From assembly GCA_013791935.1 (NCBI GenBank), contig VMSV01000159.1:1-33638 (forward strand): 33,638 bases of DNA. The letters are read 5' to 3'. Source of the stretch: Desulfobacteraceae bacterium (lineage in GTDB: Bacteria; Desulfobacterota; Desulfobacteria; Desulfobacterales; UBA5616). The translations under genes were made by a program, and so were the position numbers. Of the stretch, positions 23,906 to 32,187 are shown piece by piece (the first letter of the stretch is position 1; the number at the start of each line of letters is the position of its first letter). The notes beneath the pieces are model-generated. The model saw only the letters and a list, made by a program, of their open reading frames with translations, was not told the origin of the DNA and searched no databases.

Positions 23906-25081
23906 CTATCGGTTTATTAACTTGCGAAAGTTAATACTTCGGAGTGGGCTTGTTATCTTCCAACTCCAAGTGCTTTCCATCTTCCTTATCCGTGTATTTA
24001 AATGCTGAAGTTGAATTTCCTGTGCTTTGAGTTGGGATTTCATATCATTCAATCCTCTTTTGAGCGCGGAAAAATAAAACCTATTTTGTTCCAAAAATAC
24101 AAGGTAGGTTTTAAGTTGTTCATAATTTTTCGATATATCTATCCTTTGGAACCCTTTTCTGAAAACAGTTTCCACTTCTTCATTTCCACGAACAAGCTCA
24201 AAACCGCTAAGATTAAAAATTTGGGTTAGTGAAGTTAAATTAAAATGGTAGTTGTGTGCATGCGTCACATACATCAAATAATCAAAATCGTATTCGGATT
24301 TTTTGTGCAAACTCATGACGCCCGGAACTTCAACATAGACCAATCCAGATGGCTTCAGTATCTTTGTAAGTTTCTCAAGCTCGGCTGGCAAGTCGACAAA
24401 ATGTTCGAAAACATGACTTAATATGACAAGATCAAATTGCATGTTCTGACGAATGACCTCATTGAACGAACCGTACAAGCCCGCAATTCCATTTTTTTCT
24501 GCGGCCCTAATACATTCTTGATTCAACTCGGTCCCCAATTCATTCACGTCAATCCCGGATTGGAAGGCTGCATTCTTAAACTCCAGCAAGACACTCCCGG
24601 TACCCATGCCGACTTCAAGAATTTTCAATTGTTTGACATCTTCCAAAAGCGGGTGAACGAACCTGAATATTTTCTCTCCCTGACCCTGCGCATAAAGAGC
24701 TGTTTTATGACTCGAAAAATTCAAATCGAAATGAATCGGGTGGTAAAATTTCCTGTAATAAAGATCTGATGATTGCTGATCAATAACAGGACTTGTGGAA
24801 ATCAAACCGCACGATTTACATATCCATGTGGGGAAAAGCATTCCAAATCGATCACAGGATGAAATCTTTTCAAAGTCCACGCTACCGCATTGACATTTTT
24901 CATTCTCCTTTAACCGGATATTATTTTTTTGGATCTCACTCCTAAAGTTTTCAAGAGCTATCTTTCTATTCTGAACGAAATCGACCTCTTCTATGCCATC
25001 GGCGTTTAACAGCCTATGATTCCAAGCCAGCGCTTCTTGACCGATCAGTCTAATAAATGTGGAATCGATTAAAGTTTTCAT
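23906..25081 (-). CDS. Zinc-ribbon SAM methyltransferase with C-terminal coiled coil
   Basis: 391 aa from ATG 25081 (a GTG at 25111 would add ten residues). Zinc-ribbon cysteines: KCQCGSVDFEK and WICKSCGL. SAM motif I is LKILEVGMGTGSVLLEF, then ELGTELNQECIRAA, FDLVILSHVFEHFVD and LKPSGLVYVEVPG. The C-terminal ~50 residues form a charged coiled-coil-like helix (LNDMKSQLKAQEIQLQHLN) ending in STWSWKITSPLR, a tail common in polysaccharide-locus proteins. Being directly after Wzt, it may cap the chain as WbdD-type methyltransferases do; this is inference, and no kinase domain is present. Confidence 0.88.
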   Translation of the reverse strand: MKTLIDSTFIRLIGQEALAWNHRLLNADGIEEVDFVQNRKIALENFRSEIQKNNIRLKENEKCQCGSVDFEKISSCDRFGMLFPTWICKSCGLISTSPVIDQQSSDLYYRKFYHPIHFDLNFSSHKTALYAQGQGEKIFRFVHPLLEDVKQLKILEVGMGTGSVLLEFKNAAFQSGIDVNELGTELNQECIRAAEKNGIAGLYGSFNEVIRQNMQFDLVILSHVFEHFVDLPAELEKLTKILKPSGLVYVEVPGVMSLHKKSEYDFDYLMYVTHAHNYHFNLTSLTQIFNLSGFELVRGNEEVETVFRKGFQRIDISKNYEQLKTYLVFLEQNRFYFSALKRGLNDMKSQLKAQEIQLQHLNTRIRKMESTWSWKITSPLRSINFRKLINR

Positions 25082-25117
25082 TTCAAGGTTGTCCAACCGC
25101 ACCCGATTCACAAAATG

Positions 25118-26407
25118 TTATACTTTTTCGAAACGCCAAAGGTGTTTCAGCGTAACGGAACCATATGCGACCGGTAAATTCCCGATTACAAATTCACCGA
25201 TAACATTTCTATATAAAAACTCGTTTGCATCCACCACTGCAAACACTGAAACATATCTTCCAGGGTTAAATGCCAAGTAGTCTATTTCCAGACTCCCTTG
25301 TACATACCCATCTGCACCGACACAAATTCTGATCCCGTCTACGTCTGTATTCATGGCTGATATCATGTCGCCACGGCCAAAAATTGGTACGCCGACAATC
25401 AGGTTGTCAACCGGATAAAGTACTCGAAATGAAAATTGCATTATTATTCGAGAACCATGTGGGATCGAGGAAACCGTTTTTCCAGCCCGGTCTACCCATT
25501 GATGGCTTACCTCAGCAATTTTATTACGGTTGTCAAAAAGTTCCCCATATAGAAGGCTCACAGTGGATACCCTTTTTGCATCCTTTCTGTTATTCTCCCT
25601 GTCCGCATCTTTCTTATTGGTTTGCTCAAGATAAAAATCAACAGCATCCCTTGTTCCCCCCAGGAAAGTCACTTTACCCTTATTCATCACCATGGTCTTG
25701 GAACAGAGCATCAAAATATCCCGTATATTGTGAGAAACCAGAATGATAGCCGATTTTCTGCGGATGTCATTAATTTTTTCGGAGCATTTCTGTCTAAAAT
25801 TAAAATCACCTACAGCCAGCACTTCGTCAATAAGCATCAAGTCTGGGTCCATATGAACCGCCACCGCAAATCCCAGCCGGACCCTCATTCCGGATGAATA
25901 TGTGGAAACCGGGGCATCTATAAACTCATCGATTTGTGCAAAATCTACTATTTCCTGGTATTTCGATTTAATTTCATCACGGGTCATGCCCATAATCGTA
26001 CCATTCAAAAAAACATTTTCTCTGCCCGACATATGGGGATGGAACCCCGCTCCAACAGCAATCAGCGCCCCAACCCTCCCCCGAATAGTTATCCGGCCTT
26101 TATCCGGAGGCATAATTCCCGCAACAAGCCGCAATAAACTCGATTTCCCCGAGCCATTTTCACCAATAAGACCAAGAACCTCACCTTTTTTTAAGGTAAA
26201 GCTAACATCATCAACAGCCCAGAATTCATTTTTTCTCAAGCTGTTGGAGGTTGTTTTGACCCCCGCCAAATTTTTTGACAAATCAATTATCCCATAGGCC
26301 ATGCTGCGTTTAAGATTACTACAAAATTTTTTTGATACTCTTTCGACCATAATCACAGGATCTTCGGTTTCACCAATCAGGCGCTTTGTTTTTGATGGAT
26401 TTATCAA
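25118..26407 (-). CDS. wzt: Polysaccharide ABC exporter ATP-binding subunit with C-terminal Wzt domain
   Basis: 429 aa. Powers export of lipid-linked polysaccharide across the inner membrane. Nucleotide-binding domain: Walker A GENGSGKS (82-89), signature SSGMRVRLGF (171-180), Walker B LMLIDE (190-195), H-loop SH at 225-226. After residue ~275 a beta-rich C-terminal domain follows (SIPHGSRIIMQFSFRV, GVPIFGRGDM, INYLAFNPGRY-like EIDYLAFNPGRYVSVFAV), the type that recognises the non-reducing end of finished chains. Start TTG 26407 lies five bases after wzm; ATG 26350 is a possible alternative that shortens the N-terminus by 19 residues. Confidence 0.95.
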   Translation of the reverse strand: MINPSKTKRLIGETEDPVIMVERVSKKFCSNLKRSMAYGIIDLSKNLAGVKTTSNSLRKNEFWAVDDVSFTLKKGEVLGLIGENGSGKSSLLRLVAGIMPPDKGRITIRGRVGALIAVGAGFHPHMSGRENVFLNGTIMGMTRDEIKSKYQEIVDFAQIDEFIDAPVSTYSSGMRVRLGFAVAVHMDPDLMLIDEVLAVGDFNFRQKCSEKINDIRRKSAIILVSHNIRDILMLCSKTMVMNKGKVTFLGGTRDAVDFYLEQTNKKDADRENNRKDAKRVSTVSLLYGELFDNRNKIAEVSHQWVDRAGKTVSSIPHGSRIIMQFSFRVLYPVDNLIVGVPIFGRGDMISAMNTDVDGIRICVGADGYVQGSLEIDYLAFNPGRYVSVFAVVDANEFLYRNVIGEFVIGNLPVAYGSVTLKHLWRFEKV

Positions 26408-26411
26408 TTCA

Positions 26412-27266
26412 CTAAATCATCCTTTCAATGACACGATCTTCAGAAACATAGAACAGTCTCCATGAAATCAAGAACAAAAGAAGCGAAGCAAGGCTGCAAA
26501 TCGAGTACCCCTCTAAATCATAAAGCCGGCCAAAGATGATGATATCCCTGCATGAGCAGACCAAATAGGTAAGGGGATTCCACTTTACAATCATTCTGAC
26601 CAGAGGGTTGTTCACATCGGAGGAATAGATAATAGGAGTAATGTACATCATAAGGGACATGCCCATTTTGATGATCTTACCGATATCCATGGCAACGACG
26701 GATATCATCGAAGTCACCAATCCGATCGAAGCACCAAGCAGAAAAAGCGGAAACGCCACCAAGGGGAGCAAAAGGATCTTCCAAGTCGGAGTAACACCAA
26801 ATATAAACAAGAAAATCAGGATCATCATCAAGCTTATTGAGAAATTTGCCAGATGCTGGGCTGTCTGTTTAAAAAGCAGTGCTTCTCTTGGATAATAGAC
26901 CTGCAGGACCAGATCTTTACCCGATGAAAGCGTGGCCTCGGCAGACTCAAAAAAGCCAATAAAGAGCCCCCACATTGAAGTGCCGATTAGAACATATGCG
27001 GGATAAGGAATTCCCACATCTCCTGGATTGAGCATGCCAGTTGCATTCAAGAATACCCACGACACGATCCCCATCAAAGGTGAAATGAATATCCAAGCCA
27101 TTCCAAAAAAGGATTTTTTGTAGGCCGCCAGAAAATCCCGTCTGAACAACTGCCAGATCAATTCCCGTGATTTAAAAATATTCTTAGACATGATGATCCA
27201 GGTTTTTATAAAACCCTCTTCATGCCGCTGATTTGGTTTAAAAACGATTATCGATTTATCCGACAT
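26412..27266 (-). CDS. wzm: Polysaccharide ABC exporter permease
   Basis: 284 aa ABC-2 type inner-membrane subunit with about six hydrophobic segments (about 60-80, 95-115, 140-160, 165-195, 200-220, 255-275). WQLFRRDFLAAYKKSFFG near residues 39-56 is the cytoplasmic amphipathic helix typical of Wzm/TagG, and GMAWIFISPLMG starts the first helix. Pairs with the ATP-binding protein encoded directly downstream. No Wzx/Wzy genes are visible, so the locus uses the ABC-dependent pathway, in which the full chain is made in the cytoplasm. Confidence 0.95.
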   Translation of the reverse strand: MSDKSIIVFKPNQRHEEGFIKTWIIMSKNIFKSRELIWQLFRRDFLAAYKKSFFGMAWIFISPLMGIVSWVFLNATGMLNPGDVGIPYPAYVLIGTSMWGLFIGFFESAEATLSSGKDLVLQVYYPREALLFKQTAQHLANFSISLMMILIFLFIFGVTPTWKILLLPLVAFPLFLLGASIGLVTSMISVVAMDIGKIIKMGMSLMMYITPIIYSSDVNNPLVRMIVKWNPLTYLVCSCRDIIIFGRLYDLEGYSICSLASLLLFLISWRLFYVSEDRVIERMI

Positions 27267-27356
27267 CTATATTCAACACCCCTTTAAATAAATAAGGCCC
27301 CCAATTTCGAATCCCCATCTCCGTCACCCATCACGTCCAGCGCAACAACCAGCCTG

Positions 27357-28328
27357 TTATCCTTTATTTTTCCACTTCCATGCCGTTCCAATGATGGTTT
27401 CCAAATTATTGTACTTCGGCTGCCAATTCAATATTTTCAGGGCTTTTTCAGAACTTCCGATCAAAACCGCCGGGTCTCCGGGCCGTCTTTGCCATTCAAT
27501 CACAGGAATTTTTTGTTGGGTGGTTTTTTCTGCGTTTTCAATAACTTCCCTGACCGAAAAGCCCGATCCATTGCCAAGATTAAAGAAATCACTTTTCCCC
27601 TCCTTGACCAGATAACCCAATGCTTTTACATGGGCATCCGCAAGATCCGTTACGTGGATATAATCCCTTATGCAGGTACCATCGGGCGTATCATAATCTG
27701 TTCCGAATATTTTTATCCCTTCTGATTTTCCCATGGCTGCATCAAGCACCAGTGGAATCAAATGAGTTTCCGGATTGTGGTCCTCCCCGATCTCAGCATC
27801 CGGGTCGGCCCCGGCCGCATTGAAGTACCGCAACCCGACAAATTTTATACCATGGGCTTCATCAAAATCCTTTAGCATTTGCTCAATCATGAATTTGCTC
27901 TTGCCATAGGGACTTATGGGGAATTGCCCATGATCTTCGGCCAAGGGTATGCATTGAGGAATACCATAAGTTGCACAAGTGCTTGAAAATATGATTTTTT
28001 GAATACTCCTATTTTGCATGGCTTCCAAAAGTGTCAAGCTTCCTGCTACATTGTTCCTGTAGTACTTACCGGGATTTTCAACCGATTCGCCCACATAGGT
28101 ATAAGCCGCAAAATGCATGACAGCCTTGGGATCATATCTATCCATAACCTCAACCAGCCGGTTGTGGTCCAGGATATCTCCAATCTCCAATGGCCCCCAT
28201 TGAGTAGCCCACTTGTGACCATATTCCATGTTGTCATATGCGACAGGGAGATATCCTGCTTCTGCAAGCGCCTTGCAGGCATGAGAGCCAATATACCCGG
28301 CGCCGCCTGTAACGAGTATGTTCATCAT
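27357..28328 (-). CDS. galE: UDP-glucose 4-epimerase
   Basis: 323 aa extended SDR interconverting UDP-glucose and UDP-galactose. LVTGGAGYIGSHACKAL is the NAD loop, HFAAYTYVGESV and SSTCATYGIP the active-site region, SPYGKSKFMIEQM holds the catalytic Tyr and Lys, then RYFNAAGADPDAEIGEDH, GTCIRDYIHVTDLADAH and GNGSGFSVREV, all typical of GalE. ATG 28328 or 28325, with AAAGG shortly upstream. Supplies UDP-Gal, or UDP-GalNAc if broad-specificity, for the locus. Confidence 0.95.
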   Translation of the reverse strand: MMNILVTGGAGYIGSHACKALAEAGYLPVAYDNMEYGHKWATQWGPLEIGDILDHNRLVEVMDRYDPKAVMHFAAYTYVGESVENPGKYYRNNVAGSLTLLEAMQNRSIQKIIFSSTCATYGIPQCIPLAEDHGQFPISPYGKSKFMIEQMLKDFDEAHGIKFVGLRYFNAAGADPDAEIGEDHNPETHLIPLVLDAAMGKSEGIKIFGTDYDTPDGTCIRDYIHVTDLADAHVKALGYLVKEGKSDFFNLGNGSGFSVREVIENAEKTTQQKIPVIEWQRRPGDPAVLIGSSEKALKILNWQPKYNNLETIIGTAWKWKNKG

Positions 28329-28354
28329 GATGGATACCTTTAGATCATTTTACC

Positions 28355-29308
28355 TTATTGGTATTTTTTAAAGTATTCGATGGTCTTCAGCAGTCCTTGT
28401 TCCAATTGGATTTTAGGTCTCCAATTCAATTCTTTTTCAGCCAAAGAGATGTCCGGTTTTCGCTGCATCGGGTCATCTTCCGGAAGAGTTTCGAATATGA
28501 TTTTCGATTCAGAACCGGTGAGTTCAATCACCTTTTCAGCCAATTCCAATATCGTAAATTCAACAGGATTGCCGATATTAATCGGGCCTGTCACATCCGG
28601 CGGTGTATCCATTAAACGGACAAGGCCTTCAATAAGATCATCCACAAAACAAAAAGACCGGGTCTGCCCCCCGTTTCCATATACGGTAATGGGATCATTC
28701 CGTAACGCCTGGAGAATGAAATTGGACACCACTCGGCCATCATTGGGATGCATTCTGGGTCCATAGGTGTTAAAAATCCGAGCTACTTTGATTTGCAGGT
28801 TATGCTGCCTCCGGTAGTCAAAAAATAGTGTCTCCGCACACCTTTTTCCTTCATCATAACAAGAACGAGGGCCAATACAATTGACATTTCCCCGATAGCT
28901 TTCAGGCTGCGGATGAATATCCGGATCTCCATACACTTCAGATGTAGAAGCTTGAAGGATTTTTATCTTCAATCTTTTGGCCAGGCCCAGCATGTTAATA
29001 GCGCCATGAACGCTTGTTTTTGTAGTCTGTACTGGATCATTTTGGTAATGAATCGGTGAAGCCGGACAGGCCAGATTATAGATTTCGTCCACTTCAAGAT
29101 ACAGAGGAAATGTTACATCATGCCGGATTAATTCAAAATAGGGATTATCAAGAAGATGGGCAATGTTTTGTTTTGCTCCTGTGAAAAAATTATCCACACA
29201 TAATACTTCTATTCTTTCATCCAGTAATTTTTCACAAAGATGTGAGCCTAAAAAGCCCGCTCCCCCGGTCACCAAAACTCTCTTTTTGAGATGCATGTAT
29301 TTTTTCAT
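28355..29308 (-). CDS. uxs: UDP-glucuronate decarboxylase-like SDR (UDP-xylose synthase type)
   Basis: 317 aa. [80 protein letters not shown] (catalytic Tyr-Lys), [10 protein letters not shown] and [18 protein letters not shown] are the hallmark sequence blocks of UXS, which converts UDP-GlcA to UDP-xylose. No UDP-glucose dehydrogenase lies in the window, so UDP-GlcA must come from elsewhere. ATG 29308; an internal ATG four codons on would also work. Suggests a pentose in the polysaccharide. Confidence 0.92.
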   Translation of the reverse strand: MKKYMHLKKRVLVTGGAGFLGSHLCEKLLDERIEVLCVDNFFTGAKQNIAHLLDNPYFELIRHDVTFPLYLEVDEIYNLACPASPIHYQNDPVQTTKTSVHGAINMLGLAKRLKIKILQASTSEVYGDPDIHPQPESYRGNVNCIGPRSCYDEGKRCAETLFFDYRRQHNLQIKVARIFNTYGPRMHPNDGRVVSNFILQALRNDPITVYGNGGQTRSFCFVDDLIEGLVRLMDTPPDVTGPINIGNPVEFTILELAEKVIELTGSESKIIFETLPEDDPMQRKPDISLAEKELNWRPKIQLEQGLLKTIEYFKKYQ

Positions 29309-29391
29309 TAAAATTGGCTTGGTTACAGATTGCTTACAAGGTTAAAATCCCAAGTATCTTTCATTTTATATTCTTGGCAAAATCTCTCGAT

Positions 29392-30006
29392 TTACTCCGG
29401 AATCACATCGTTCATTTTTAGCAAATCCAGAACCCTTCTTGCGGAATCCATGGCCTCTTCCTGATGGGACAGGATCTCCAGATGGGGGCTCACCGGTTTC
29501 TCATAAGGAGCTGAAATACCGGTAAAATTTTTAATTTCTCCGGCCCTGGCTCTGACATAAATCCCTTTGGGATCCCGTTGTTCGCAGATCTCGATGGGAC
29601 AGTTCACAAAGATTTCAAAAAAATTACCTTCACCCAGCAAACTCCTAATGCGGTCCCTGTCCTTTTGGTTGGGCGATATAAATGCCGTCAATGCTATAAT
29701 CCCGGCATCCACAAACAGTTTGGACATTTCACCGATACGTCGGATATTTTCAGACCGGGCATCTTCGGAAAAGCTCAAGTCGGAACACAGGCCGTGTCTT
29801 ACATTATCGCCATCAAACACATAGGTTGAGCATCCTCTTTTAAACAACATTTTCTCAAGATGATGGGCGATGGTGGATTTGCCGGATGCAGAAAGCCCGG
29901 TAAACCAGACTGCTGCTCCCCTGTGACCATGATTTTCTTCCCGATCTGTTCTTGCAACCAGCCCGTTATGCCAGGTCAGATTTCGTTCTTTTGCAATATC
30001 ATTCAT
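29392..30006 (-). CDS. cysC: Adenylylsulfate (APS) kinase
   Basis: 204 aa. Phosphorylates APS to PAPS. Walker A is GLSASGKS (37-44), followed by DGDNVRHGL (65-73), FISPNQKDRDRIR and the lid-region DPKGIYVRARAGEIKNFTGISAPYE in the expected order. GGAGG precedes the ATG by about 9 bases. A dissimilatory sulfate reducer does not need PAPS for respiration, so APS kinase at the head of a polysaccharide locus suggests PAPS for sulfated glycan. No sulfotransferase is recognisable in this window. Confidence 0.95.
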   Translation of the reverse strand: MNDIAKERNLTWHNGLVARTDREENHGHRGAAVWFTGLSASGKSTIAHHLEKMLFKRGCSTYVFDGDNVRHGLCSDLSFSEDARSENIRRIGEMSKLFVDAGIIALTAFISPNQKDRDRIRSLLGEGNFFEIFVNCPIEICEQRDPKGIYVRARAGEIKNFTGISAPYEKPVSPHLEILSHQEEAMDSARRVLDLLKMNDVIPE

Positions 30007-30128
30007 GCTCCGCTTCCTCCAATATCCGTATAGGTTAATATAGCTCCGCCACCTGATTTACATCTTTGAAGACGTTTTAATATTTTTCTAATAACCTTTT
30101 CAGCTTAATAAGATGGCGGCAACCCGCT

Positions 30129-30683
30129 TTAAGTCGCCACGATTTCTGCCTGCCAAACCAGCAAATGAGCACGCTTGTCCAATTCCGGCAGGAATTCACC
30201 GTATTCCTTATCGCTTAAAACCAGTGTCCTGATTTTTCTCTTGATATACCGTTCAGTTTTTCTGCTCAAATCACTCAGGTGATGCTGGTCGATATCCCCC
30301 ACCAGCAGGAGGTCTATAATACCCGTGTCCTTGCCTTCGGCATAGTCATCGATGATGAAGGCATATTCCAACTCTCCCAGCCTGCGCACGATTCCTTCCA
30401 CCACCTGGTCTATCCCCATGACCTTGTTGATCATGGATCTCAATTCCGGGTATAAAGGGTGTTCCTCATTGGCCATGTAAATAACATTGCGGCCGTTTTT
30501 TTGGGACTTCAGAAGCTTGATTCGGGTGAGTTGATTCAGCTCTTCACGAACGGAATTTGTTGATAAATTAAATTCTTTTGCGAGTTCACGAAGGTAGGAC
30601 CGGGTTTCAGGATTGAAAAAAAACTTAACCAGCAATTTAATGCGGGTTTTTGATGAGATAATTCCGGCTAATAAATTCTGCAA
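30129..30683 (-). CDS. Winged-helix regulator fused to a nucleotidyltransferase-like domain
   Basis: 184 aa. The first ~75 residues form an ArsR/MarR-like winged helix (RIKLLVKFFFNPETRSYLRE, LAKEFNLSTNSVREELNQL, NGRNVIYMANEEHPLY). The second half looks like a degenerate MNT/nucleotidyltransferase domain: YAFIIDDYAEGKDTGIIDLL at the place of GSxARG..SDIDL, so the catalytic Gly-Ser is lost, then VGDID and a terminal strand. Start TTG 30683 with AAAGGA seven bases upstream. As the first gene before the polysaccharide run it is a likely local regulator; the ligand or partner of the second domain is unknown. Confidence 0.82.
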   Translation of the reverse strand: MQNLLAGIISSKTRIKLLVKFFFNPETRSYLRELAKEFNLSTNSVREELNQLTRIKLLKSQKNGRNVIYMANEEHPLYPELRSMINKVMGIDQVVEGIVRRLGELEYAFIIDDYAEGKDTGIIDLLLVGDIDQHHLSDLSRKTERYIKRKIRTLVLSDKEYGEFLPELDKRAHLLVWQAEIVAT

Positions 30684-30690
30684 TCTATTA

Positions 30691-30696
30691 TCCTTT
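30691..30696 (-). promoter_or_regulatory. Ribosome binding site supporting a TTG start
   Basis: AAAGGA on the minus strand seven bases before TTG 30683. No ATG or GTG in frame lies nearby that would keep the winged helix whole. Confidence 0.6.
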
Positions 30697-30712
30697 TCGA
30701 GTAATTAATCTA

Positions 30713-30740
30713 CTCATAACATATATGACATTTTAGTCAA
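30713..30740 (-). promoter_or_regulatory. Candidate promoter of the regulator gene
   Basis: On the minus strand TTGACT (30735-30740) and TATGAG (30713-30718) are 16 bp apart, predicting a leader of about 23 bases before TTG 30683. The spacer contains the palindrome CATATATG, a possible operator for autoregulation, which is only a guess. Confidence 0.45.
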
Positions 30741-30890
30741 TGGCTTAATATCAAATAGAATTTGATTTTATTTCTGCAAATGGTAAGGTTAGACATATTG
30801 ATCAGGGCGGGACCTATATCACGCAGCCCTTTTCGTAATCACATCTTCTAATGCAATATTATCGGCATATCCGTCATTTTCATTAGAAAG

Positions 30891-30895
30891 AAAGG
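30891..30895 (+). promoter_or_regulatory. Ribosome binding site supporting a TTG start
   Basis: AAAGG eight bases before TTG 30904, the start of the U32 gene. The protein then begins MPIITPDLPFNKVELLAPAG, and U32 proteins characteristically begin close to ELLAPAG. Confidence 0.6.
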
Positions 30896-30903
30896 TTTAC
30901 CCG

Positions 30904-32187
30904 TTGCCTATAATTACACCCGACCTCCCTTTCAACAAAGTAGAACTTCTGGCGCCTGCCGGTGATTTTGAAAAACTTGAAGCAGCCCTTCATTACGGGG
31001 CAGACGCCGTATATTTGGCCGGAAAACAATTCAGCCTTCGGAATTTTTCTGATAATTTTACTTTTGATGAGTTATATCAAGCTATAGACCTTGCACATCG
31101 CCATCATGTGAAGGTGTATATCGCCTGCAATTCCTTTGTTCGAAATTCCGATGCTTTGGAATTAAAGGAATATCTACTCGCCATGGGTGAGGTAAAACCG
31201 GACGGCATTATTATCGCCGATCCCGGTGTCTTGAAACTTGCCCTTGAACATGCGAAAGATATTCCCCTGCACCTAAGTACCCAGGCGAACACCACCAATA
31301 TTGAATCCGCCTTATTCTGGAAAAGCATCGGCATTAAAAGAATCAACACCGCAAGGGAATTGCCGCTATCGGATATCCGGCAGATTTCGCAGGAAAGCGA
31401 GATGGAAATTGAGGCATTTATCCATGGTGCCATGTGCATTGCCTATTCAGGACGCTGCCTGCTGAGCAATTATCTGGCCCACCGGGATGCCAACCAGGGC
31501 ATGTGCGCCCATGCCTGCAGGTGGAACTATTCGGTTTTGGAAGAATCCCGTCCGGGCCTGCCCATGCCCCTCATGGAAGATGATAAAGGGTCCTATCTCT
31601 TCAGCTCAAAAGATCTCTGCATGATTGACCATGTTCCTGAAATGATTCAAGCCGGAATTGGCTCTTTAAAAATAGAAGGACGAATGAAAAGCATTCATTA
31701 CCTTGCAACCGTCGTGAAAACCTACCGCGAGGCCATCGATTCCTATTATGATGACCCGGAACATTATGCTGTGAAAGAAGAATGGAGAAGGGACCTTGAA
31801 CTGATCAATCACCGTGGTTATTGCACAGGATTTTATTTTGGAGACCCCCAACAGGTGATCCCCAATTATGCAAAATCCCATACATTTGAAGGCCATCTTT
31901 TTTTAGGAAAGGTCATAACCCCTGAAAAAGACGGGCTTCATTGGATTGACGTCCGAAATAAGCTGACGGTAGGCGACCCTGTAGAAATTTTACCCCAAAA
32001 AGGATCGCCCATTCAGGACAGAATTATCGAAATCACGAACCAGCAAGGAGAAGCTTTAGAAGTCGCCCACCCTGGCACCAGGACAGGCGTCAGGTTCAAA
32101 AAACAGTATGTTCCAAACGATATTATAAGGAAAACAGACCCCGGCGATTACTCAAAAACTGCATCCGCTGTTGACAATATTTCATAA
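30904..32187 (+). CDS. trhP: Peptidase U32-family protein, TrhP/YegQ type
   Basis: 427 aa. Members of this group take part in forming 5-hydroxyuridine at the wobble position of some tRNAs; the peptidase name is historical. ELLAPAGDFEKLEAALHYGADAVYL opens the TIM-barrel-like domain, and the U32 signature E170-x-F-x2-G-A-M-C178-x4-S-G-R-C185-L-L-S188 is complete. Two more cysteines follow (Cys201, Cys205), giving a likely four-Cys Fe-S or metal site. The C-terminal beta domain is present. Starts at TTG 30904. Its last 40 bases overlap the convergent substrate-binding protein gene. Symbol is by family, not proven. Confidence 0.85.
   Translation: MPIITPDLPFNKVELLAPAGDFEKLEAALHYGADAVYLAGKQFSLRNFSDNFTFDELYQAIDLAHRHHVKVYIACNSFVRNSDALELKEYLLAMGEVKPDGIIIADPGVLKLALEHAKDIPLHLSTQANTTNIESALFWKSIGIKRINTARELPLSDIRQISQESEMEIEAFIHGAMCIAYSGRCLLSNYLAHRDANQGMCAHACRWNYSVLEESRPGLPMPLMEDDKGSYLFSSKDLCMIDHVPEMIQAGIGSLKIEGRMKSIHYLATVVKTYREAIDSYYDDPEHYAVKEEWRRDLELINHRGYCTGFYFGDPQQVIPNYAKSHTFEGHLFLGKVITPEKDGLHWIDVRNKLTVGDPVEILPQKGSPIQDRIIEITNQQGEALEVAHPGTRTGVRFKKQYVPNDIIRKTDPGDYSKTASAVDNIS

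Noticed and set aside
30904-32187. A true collagenase-like protease
   Set aside because: The U32 signature is that of the YegQ/TrhP group, which works in tRNA modification; there is no secretion signal and no protease context.
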